Assembly: GCA_907165065.1 (NCBI GenBank)
Contig: OU015524.1
Coordinates: 123,788,760 to 123,852,759, forward strand
Origin: Caprimulgus europaeus
Taxonomy: Eukaryota; Chordata; Aves; Caprimulgiformes; Caprimulgidae
DNA length: 64,000 nt
Direction: 5' to 3'
Shown here: positions 57,236 to 64,000 of the stretch, one piece after another
Position numbering within the stretch: the first letter of the stretch is position 1
How the letters are laid out: each line of letters starts with the position of its first letter
Notes under the pieces: model-generated
Seen by the model: only the letters and a program-made list of their open reading frames with translations
Databases searched by the model: none
What the model was told of the DNA's origin: nothing
Made by a program: the position numbers and the translations under genes

Positions 57236-58125
57236 TTTCTATTTGAAATTTTAGAATTTCTATTCTAATGTTTAGACTTTCCATTTGAAATTTTAGAATT
57301 TCCATTTGAAATTTTAGAATTTCCATTTGAAATTTTAGAATTTCCATTTGAAATTTTAGACTTTCTATTTGAAATTTTAGAATTTCCATTTGAAATTTTA
57401 GAATTTCTATTTGAAATGTTAGAATTTCCATTTGAAATTTTAGACTTTCTATTTGAAATTTTAGACTTTCTATTTGAAATTTTAGAATTTCCATTTGAAA
57501 TTTTAGAATTTCTATTTGAAATTTTAGAATTTCCATTTGAAATTTTAGAATTTCCATTTGAAATTTTAGAATTTCCATTCGAAATTTTAGAATTTCTATT
57601 CGAAATTTTAGACTTTCTATTTGAAATTTTGGAATTTCTATTCGAAATTTTAGAATTTCCATTTGAAATTTTAGAATTTCTATTTGAAATTTTAGAATTT
57701 CTATTTGAAATTTTAGACTTTCTATTTGAAATTTTAGACTTTCTATTTGAAATTTTAGACTTTCCATTTGAAATGTTAGAATTTCCATTCGAAATGTTAG
57801 AATTTCCATTCGAAATGTTAGAATTTCCATTCGAAATGTTAGAATTTCCATTCGAAATGTTAGAATTTCCATTCGAAATGTTAGAATTTCCATTCGAAAT
57901 TTTAGAATTTCCATTCGAAATTTTGGAATTTCTATTTGAAATTTTGGAATTTCTATTTGAAATTTTAGAATTTCCATTTGAAATTTTAGAATTTCTATTT
58001 GAAATTTTAGAATTTCCATTCGAAATTTTAGAATTTCTATTCGAAATTTTAGACTTTCTATTTGAAATTTTAGAATTTCTATTTGAAATTTTAGAATTTC
58101 TATTCGAATTTATACAATTTCTATC
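57236..58125. repeat. 21-bp AT-rich satellite, block 2, about 42 copies
   Basis: Unit TTTGAAATTTTAGAATTTCC plus A. Variants are ACTTTCTA, TTCGAAAT and GAAATGTTAG; the GAAATGTTAG/TTCGAA form is clustered at about 57770-57900, a locally homogenised patch. Each unit holds the inverted repeat GAAATT-TTAG-AATTTC. As 21 is a multiple of three, frames stay open on both strands (57416-58153 + and 57228-58019 -). They are not considered genes. Confidence 0.97.
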
Positions 58126-58250
58126 CTGTGATGCCCTGTTGGGGTGTCTGTAGTCCCCCTCCGTGGCTCAAAGCTCCTCCTGAGCGATTTCCTCCCACAT
58201 CTTTGGGGCTGCAGCTGCAATAATGTCTCTCCTCTGCTGTAGGTCTCAAG

Positions 58251-58299
58251 ATGGAAGCCCTCAAATCTCAACCCAACGTGGTCCTCAGGGACAAACCCG
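58251..58299 (+). CDS. PBK: PBK first coding exon
   Basis: The exon begins at 58243 after CTGCTGTAG. ATG at 58251 gives [16 protein letters not shown], ending phase 1 at CCCG|GTGAGT. The start is chosen as the only ATG in the exon in frame with exon 3, in a fair context (AAGATGG). It sits about 120 bp after the AT satellite. Confidence 0.82.
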
Positions 58300-58559
58300 G
58301 TGAGTGACGCCCAGGTCTGAGCCCTGACTCCTGTGGGGGGGCTGGCAGGGGAGCGGGGCGCTTTGCCCTGGGTGGGTGTTGTGGTTTAACACCAGTGGGC
58401 GGCTCAGCGCCGCGCAGCCGCTCGCTCCCGACCTGCCCCCAGTAGGATTGGAAGGGTAAAAGGGAGAGAACTGGTGGGGTGAGATAAAACCAGTTGGATA
58501 ATGGAAATAAAATTGAAATTAAAGTGATAATGATGATAATAATGATAATGATGATGATG

Positions 58560-58602
<43 letters not shown>

Positions 58603-61600
58603 GAATATACAAATCATGGAATCCCAGACTGGTTTGGGTTGGGAGGGACCTTCAAGCTCCACCAGTCCCAACCCCCCTGCCAGCAGCAGGGACACCTTCC
58701 ACTAGACCAGGTTGCTCAAAGCCTCATCCAACCTGGCCCAGAACACTTCCAGGGAGGAGCAGCCACAGCTTCTCTGGCCAACCTGGGCCAGGGTCTCACC
58801 ACCCTCACACCAAACAATTTCTTCCTCACATCTCACTGGGAACATCAAAGCTCCCAAGAAGCTGCTGGTGGTGTTGGATCTCCTGGAACTTGGTTTCTCT
58901 TTTTTTTACTGTTTTTTTCCATGTTTCTGTAGATGAGGGACCCGTTTCTGTCACCATCCCGGCCTCTCCCTTCATGCAGAAGCTTGGATACGGCACCGGG
59001 GTCAACGTCTACTTGATGAAAAGGTACCTGTGAGGGCACAGGGTGAGGGGATGCTCAGGAATGGGACCTGGAATCTTTTTCCCCCCAAAGAATGACAGAG
59101 GGGATGGAAAGGGATGGAGCTCTGAGCAAGGAAGTGCTGCCATCACCGACCTTCAGGGGCTGCCTGAACCCCTTCAGGTGGGCAGGGTGGGATTTCACTG
59201 AATCAGAATCATTAAGGTTGGAAAAGATCTCTCAGATCCTGGAGTCCAACCATGAACCCAACACTGCCCAGTCCCCACTGACCCATGTCCCTCAGCACTG
59301 TGTCTACACCACTCTTCAATCCCTCCAGGGATGGGGACTCCACCACTGCCCTGGGCAACCCCTTCCAATGCCTCAGAACCCTTTCAGCACAGAAATTCTT
59401 CCTCACATCCCATCTCAACTGCCCTGGCCACAACTGGAGCCCATTTCCTCTTGTCCTGTCCCTTGGTCCTTGCTTGAACAGACCCAGCCCCACCTCTCTG
59501 CACCCTCCTCCAAGGGACTTGGACAGAGCCACAAGGTCTCCCCTCAGCCTCCTTCTCTCCAGGCTCAGCACCCCCAGTTCCCTCAGCCTGAACTCAGCAC
59601 ACTTGTGCTCCAGACCCTTCCCCAGCTCCGTTCCCTTCTCTGGACACGCTCCAGCACCTCCAGGGCCTTCTTGGAGTCAGAGGTCCAAGGTTTCCAGCTG
59701 TCCCACATGTGCTGGAGGTCTCAGTGCTGGGAAGGAGCCCATCCTTTTGGGATAACCCCATCAGCCTGGGATTCAGGGATGTGGGGTCCATTCCTGACTC
59801 TGCTGAACAAGCTCCTGCCCACCCCAAGCTTTGGTTCCTCCACCTGGACAAGAGAATCTTTTATATTCTAAACTAGTTTCTTGTGTCATCATTCTTCATT
59901 AATTCCACAGAAGAAAGGCAGAAGCTCTCCAGAGCAGCTCCTCAGTGCCCCCTGTGAGCTCTGTGACTCTTCCCTTGCAGATCTCCTCGAGGTTTGTCTC
60001 GTTCTCCTTGGGCTGTGAAGAAAATCAATTCCAAATGCAACAGCAAGCAGCAGAGCATCTACCAGCAGAGACTCAACGAAGAAGCCAAGATCTTGAGAAA
60101 CCTCCAGCACCCCAACATCGTGGGTGAGTTCCCAGCATAGCTCCTGTCACTCCAGTTGTAACTCAAGCTGGTGGAGGTGACTCTGGAACCAGCTGATGGG
60201 ACAAGAAGGTTCTCTGGGCTCCTCTTGTACTGAGGGCTGAGGGCTGTGGGGGAGACCCAGGGTGTGATAGCTTGGAGGACACACAAGAGGGAAGATCACT
60301 GTGGGCTTGGCATGTCCTTATGCTTCAGGGATGGGTTGCTGGGCTGCCTGTGCCTTTGGTCAGGCCCAACATGGACCTCATTAAATTAATTTAGGGTTCC
60401 CCTGCATGATGGAGGCTTGGAAGTGCTCCTGGGGCAGCGTGGTTGGTGGCAGAATCAGAATCATTAAGGTTGGAAAAGACCTCAAAGATCATCCAGTTCA
60501 ACCATCAACCCAACACCACCATGGCCACCAACCCATGTCCTGAATCACAGAACCCCAGACTGGTTTGGGTGGGAAGGGACCTTCAAGCTCATCCAGTTCC
60601 AGCCCCCTGCCAGCAGCAGGGACACCTTCCACTAGACCAGGTTGCTCAAAGCCTCATCCAACCTGGCCCAGAACACTTCCAGGGAGGAGCAGCCACAGCT
60701 TCTCTGCCCAACCTGGGCCAGGGTCTCACCACCCTCACACCAAACAATTTCTTCCTCACATCTCAGCTCCAGCTCCCCTCTGCCACTTTCAAGCCATCAC
60801 CCCTTGTTCTGTCACTCCCTGCCCTTGGCCAAAGTCCCTCCCCAGCCTTCCTGGAGCCCCTTCAGGTACTGGGAGGCCACTGGAAGGTCTCCCTGGAGCC
60901 TTCTCTTCTCCAGGCTGAACAGCCCCAACTCTCTCAGCCTGTCCTCACAGCAGAGCTGCTCCAGCCCTGGCATCATCCTGGTGGCCTCCTCTGGGCTGGC
61001 TCCAGTAGCTCCATGTCCTTGTGCTGTTGGTGGCCCCAGCACTGCAGGTGGGGTCTGACACCCCTTGGTGCTTTGTTGCCTGTTGAGATCAGTGTCAGCC
61101 ATGGAGAGGTGCTTATCTGGGTGAGTCCCCTGACAGAAAGGGTTATGGTGGGACTCCCAAGTGGCTGGTGGGACTCCCAAGTGCCTGGTGGGACTCCCAG
61201 GTGTCCACTGTGCTGGGGCTGATGGGTGCCTCCTTCTGTTGTGGGGCAGCTCTGGCAGGAGAAGAACCATGGGCTGGTTCTGGAAAAACCACTTTAGCTA
61301 TGGTCTAAGGGAAGGAAGAGCCCACCATGACAATGCAGAGGACAGGTGCTACCTCAGTGACACCTGAGCTGGTTTCTGTGAGCAGAAGTGGTTTCTGTGA
61401 GGTCCCACCCTGAGGACACACCTTTGTGAGTGACAATCCAGGCTCTGTCACACTCCTGGCTCTCAGTGGTGGGAATATTTGGAGAACTTGCTTGAAGTCT
61501 ATTGAATTTCTGCTCTTATCTTCTCCCAAAGATCTCCTGATGGTCAGAACAGCAGCAGCTTTGTTTGACTTTCTCCTTTTCATTTGTGCTTTTAAACTCT

Positions 61601-63426
61601 CTCAGGTGTGGTCACTGGAATGAAAAACACTGCCTGGAAGGAACTTTGTGTCCCCAAAATGGGACATCTGGCTTCTGGCAGGAATGTCAGAGCAAAGCCA
61701 GTCCTGACCTGTCCCACTGCAAACATTTCCCTGCTTTCTTGGGGCAAAGGTGGTGGGAATGATGGAGAAGATCAGACTTTGGTGGTGCTGTTATGCAAGA
61801 CTTTGTCACTGATGCTCCACACCAAGAGTCTTGGTTATGGGTTGGAGTAAAATGTGGAGGAGGAAAGATTCTGTGATGGTCCCTCTGCACCTCAGTCATC
61901 ACCCTGTGGCAAGGCCCCTGGGAGATGAGAGTTTGGCTTTTCCAAATGTCTTCCTGCTCTTTATCTTCCTTCTGCAGCTCCTTCTTTTTCCAGTGGGAGA
62001 TGTCCTCACTCCAAGAAGGACCTGGAGGTGCTGGAGCGTGTCCAGAGAAGGGAACGGAGCTGGGGAAGGGTCTGGAGCACAAGTGTGCTGAGTTCAGGCT
62101 GAGGGAACTGGGGGTGCTGAGCCTGGAGAAAAGGAGGCTGAGGGGAGACCTTGTGGCTCTGTGCAAGTCCCTTGGAGGAGGGTGCAGAGAGGTGGGGGTG
62201 GGTCTGTTCAACCAAGGAGCAAGGGACAGGACAAGAGGAAATGGGCTCCAGTTGTGCCCAGGGCAGTTGAGATGGGATGTGAGGAAGAATTTCTTTGCTG
62301 AAAGGGTTCTGAGGCATTGGAAGGGGTTGCCCAGGGCAGTGGTGGAGTCCCCATCCCTGGAGGGATTGAAGAGTGGTGTAGACACAGTGCTGAGGGACAT
62401 GGGTCAGTGGGGACTGGTCACTGTTGGGTTCATGGTTGGACTCCATGAGCTTCAAGGGCTTTTCCAACCACAATGATTCTGTGTTGGTCCTGCAGATCTG
62501 CTGCTGCTCTCCTTCCTGCTTTCTCACAGAATCACAGGTGGTTTGGGTTGGAAAGGACCATTAAAGGTCCCATCCAGTCCAACCCCCTGCAGTGAGCAGG
62601 GACATCTTCACCAGAGCAGGTTGCTCAGAGCCCATCAAGCCTGACCTTGAATATCTCCAGGGATGGGGCCTCCACCACCTCTCTGGGCAACCTGTTCCAA
62701 TGATCCACCACCCTCATCTTGAAGAACTTGTTCCTGAAATCCAACCTAAACTTCCCCTTTTCTACTTTAGAACCATCTCCCCTCACCCCACTGCTCCCTG
62801 TCCCTGGGAACAGTTCAACCCCAGCTTTCTCAGAGCCACCTTCAGGTGCTGGAAGGCCACCAGAAGGTTTCTTCTTTTTCTTTCTCCTGCTCCTCTGTCC
62901 TGCAAAGATCAGGATAAACCTCCCTGCCCCAGCACAGGGTGCAGTGCTGACCTGGAAACCAACCAGGGGCTGTCTGTGGGCTCTCCTGGAGAAGGGAGAT
63001 CTTTTACCTCCACAAGGTTTGTGGCTCATACCCCTGCTCATGGCCACACAGGTCTCCATGGAGGCTTCACCTCCCCACGTGAAGCTGTGAACCAGGTCCC
63101 TCTGGGAGGTGAATTTCTTTGGGGGTTGGTTGCAACTGCTGGGAAAGCACCTGAGGGGCAGCTCCAGATGTTCTTGAGTTCATCAAACCACCCAGAAGGT
63201 GGCAACAATGCTGGTGCCACCTTCATCCCTCTGAACAAAGCCATCTCTGTTGGCAGGTTACCGGGCCTTTGCCGAGGCCAACGATGGCAGCATGTGTCTG
63301 GCCATGGAGTTTGGAGGAGAAAAGTCTCTCAATGATTTAATTGAAGAAAGAAGTGCAGCACACTTGGGCCCTTTCCCTGCTGCCACCATTTTCAAGGTCG
63401 CCCTGAGCATGGCGAGGGGGCTGAAG
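58251..63426 (+). CDS. PBK: PBK (TOPK) kinase, N-terminal 151 codons; continues past window
   Basis: Coding exons are 58251-58299, 58933-59023, 59981-60123 and 63257-63426, with phases 0-1, 1-2, 2-1 and 1-0. The protein starts [20 protein letters not shown]. From residue 24 it matches [23 protein letters not shown] (Gly-rich loop 35-39), [11 protein letters not shown] (ATP-anchoring Lys60/61), the alpha-C Glu81 in NEEAKIL, and [15 protein letters not shown] at the hinge. The HGD catalytic loop and the rest lie beyond 64000. PBK is a mitotic MAPKK-like Ser/Thr kinase acting with CDK1-cyclin B (family knowledge). The first 20 or so residues do not resemble the human N-terminus, which carries the CDK1 site at Thr9. 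Confidence 0.95.
58377..58612 (+). mobile_element. ERV LTR 5' fragment
   Basis: Starts TGTTGTGGTTTAACACC, like the LTR at 7336. It shares GCGCAGCCGCTCGCTC and GGTGAGATAAAACCAGTT but then diverges into an ATAATGATGATAATAATG tract. A (TAA)n run is at 58562-58602. It is cut off at the inverted CR1. Confidence 0.72.
58613..58838 (-). mobile_element. CR1, family A, inverted
   Basis: AATCATGGAATCCCAGACTG to TTTCTTCCTCACATCTCACT. It lies directly after the LTR fragment and 95 bp before PBK exon 3. Confidence 0.92.
58933..59023 (+). CDS. PBK: PBK exon 3, Gly-rich loop
   Basis: Acceptor GTTTCTGTAG, donor AAAG|GTACCT. Encodes (D)[18 protein letters not shown] and [22 protein letters not shown] is the kinase P-loop and is nearly invariant in PBK. 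Confidence 0.96.
59201..59680 (-). mobile_element. CR1, family B, inverted
   Basis: AATCAGAATCATTAAGGTTG to CACCTCCAGGGCCTTCTTGG, in the PBK intron. 59681-59980 after it is unassigned. Confidence 0.92.
59981..60123 (+). CDS. PBK: PBK exon 4
   Basis: Encodes [20 protein letters not shown] and [20 protein letters not shown], then LQHPNIV. It holds the VAIK-equivalent AVKK and the alpha-C Glu. Acceptor CCCTTGCAG, donor GTGG|GTGAGT. Confidence 0.96.
60124..60450. other. PBK intron, unassigned
   Basis: No element recognised. Confidence 0.5.
60451..60540 (-). mobile_element. CR1, family B-like 3' end, inverted
   Basis: AGAATCAGAATCATTAAGGT to ACCATGGCCACCAACCCATG. It stops where the next CR1 tail starts. 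Confidence 0.85.
60541..61055 (-). mobile_element. CR1, family A, inverted
   Basis: GAATCACAGAACCCCAGACT to CTGCAGGTGGGGTCTGACAC. At about 515 bp it is the longest family A copy here. Peptide-level RT 3' sequence is visible in reverse. Confidence 0.93.
61056..62008. other. PBK intron, mostly unassigned
   Basis: A 23-bp unit (GTGGGACTCCCAAGTG) occurs three times at about 61149-61207. Nothing else supported. Confidence 0.6.
62009..62483 (+). mobile_element. CR1, family B
   Basis: CTCCAAGAAGGACCTGGAGG to CCAACCACAATGATTCTGTG. Confidence 0.93.
62526..62870 (-). mobile_element. CR1, family C, inverted
   Basis: CAGAATCACAGGTGGTTTGG to GGTGCTGGAAGGCCACCAGA, more diverged than other C copies. It faces the family B element 40 bp upstream. 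62871-63256 after it is unassigned. Confidence 0.9.
63257..63426 (+). CDS. PBK: PBK exon 5
   Basis: Encodes (G)[39 protein letters not shown] and [17 protein letters not shown], ending phase 0 at AAG|GTAGGG. Matches human PBK closely, including the gatekeeper-hinge MEFGG (MEYGG in human). Confidence 0.97.
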
Positions 63427-63613
63427 GTAGGGTCAAGGTGTCTGTGTGGGGCCACATCCACTGGTGACACTGGGAAATAGAGTGGGTTTGGTGGGAGAAG
63501 GTGGGAGATGGAGAGCAGGTGCTGTCATGCTTCATATAAGGTCCTGGGTGGGTTGTTTTGGTTTTATTTTACTGGGGTGGTGAACAACCTTGGGTGAAAC
63601 TAAAACCTTCACT

Positions 63614-63931
63614 CCAAGGAGGACCTGGAAGTGCTGGAGGTCTGTTCAAGCAAGGAGCAAGGGACAGGACAAGAGGAAATGGGCTCCAGTTGTGGCCAGG
63701 GCAGCTGAGATGGGATGTGAGGAAGAATTTCTTTGCTGAAAGGGTTCTGAGGCATTGGAAGGGGTTGCCCAGGGCAGTGGTGGAGTCCCCATCCCTGGAG
63801 GGATTGAAGAGTGGTGTAGACACAGTGCTGAGGGACATGGGTCAGTGGGGACTGGGCAGTGTTGGGTTCATGGTTGGACTCCATGATCTCCAAGGGCTTT
63901 TCCAGTCCAGGCCACTCTGGGATCCTGTGAC
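63614..63931 (+). mobile_element. CR1, family B
   Basis: CAAGGAGGACCTGGAAGTGC to CCACTCTGGGATCCTGTGAC. An internal deletion joins CTGGAGG to TCTGTTCAAGCAAGG. The last 69 bp of the window are unassigned intron. Confidence 0.91.
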
Positions 63932-64000
63932 AGCAGAGCCCTGAGGCTTCAGACTGGACTCCCATGAAGAGATGCAACAGGGCTTTGCCATCAATGCCCC

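Noticed and set aside
57228-58153. Repetitive proteins of FEILEFP (+) and MEILKFQ (-) type, 245 and 263 codons
   Set aside because: A 21-bp repeat keeps frames open on both strands. There is no promoter, non-repeat domain or conservation, and it is intronic.

Overview
ORGANISM AND SETTING. This is nuclear DNA of a bird. Dozens of CR1 LINE fragments, an avian-type endogenous-retrovirus LTR and three intron-bearing vertebrate genes all point that way. The genes run in the order NUGGC (C-terminal half) - SCARA5 (complete) - PBK (N-terminal part), all on the + strand. As I recall it, this is the human 8p21 neighbourhood, so the block appears conserved. The CR1 load is high (about 45 recognisable pieces in 64 kb). 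That suggests a lineage with a CR1 expansion, such as woodpeckers or their relatives, but this is only a guess. LAYOUT. 1-15.1 kb: thirteen exons of NUGGC, spliced in one continuous frame (550 codons plus stop), beginning just before the GTPase G3 motif and ending with a poly(A) signal. 15.1-17.6 kb: intergenic DNA with little recognisable content. 17.6-19.4 kb: a C-rich higher-order minisatellite that abuts the GC-rich SCARA5 promoter and non-coding exon 1. 21.7-53.9 kb: eight coding exons of SCARA5, giving 491 aa (cytoplasmic tail, transmembrane helix, glycosylated coiled-coil stalk, 24 Gly-X-Y triplets, SRCR domain). Its introns hold CR1s and a striking series of unrelated tandem arrays with units of 5 to 303 bp. 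54.0-55.4 kb: a short intergenic gap made of two minisatellites, the second an array of about 18 CGCCC boxes leading into the PBK CpG-rich promoter and non-coding exon 1. 55.4-58.2 kb: PBK intron 1, a C-rich minisatellite switching abruptly to an extremely AT-rich 21-bp satellite. 58.2-63.4 kb: four PBK coding exons covering the kinase N-lobe; the gene runs off the right edge. HOW THE GENES RELATE. They are independent transcription units, not a pathway. NUGGC is a large nuclear dynamin-like GTPase of germinal-centre B cells. SCARA5 is a class A scavenger receptor that takes up ferritin. PBK (TOPK) is a mitotic MAPKK-like kinase. The 1.3 kb between the SCARA5 poly(A) signal and PBK exon 1 is nearly all repeat. 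CR1 LABELS USED BELOW. Family A: sense strand carries TGAGCAACCTGGTCTAGTGG. Family B: TGAAAGGGTTCTGAGGCATT. Family C: GATGTCCCTGCTCACTGCAG. These are my working labels, not database names. Nearly all long open frames in the window are shadows of CR1 copies or stop-poor tandem repeats. I found no RNA genes, CRISPR arrays or bacterial elements. The best leads are: the tandem-repeat-built PBK promoter and intron 1, the altered PBK N-terminus, the in-frame 21-bp triplication in NUGGC, and the satellites flanking SCARA5 exons.
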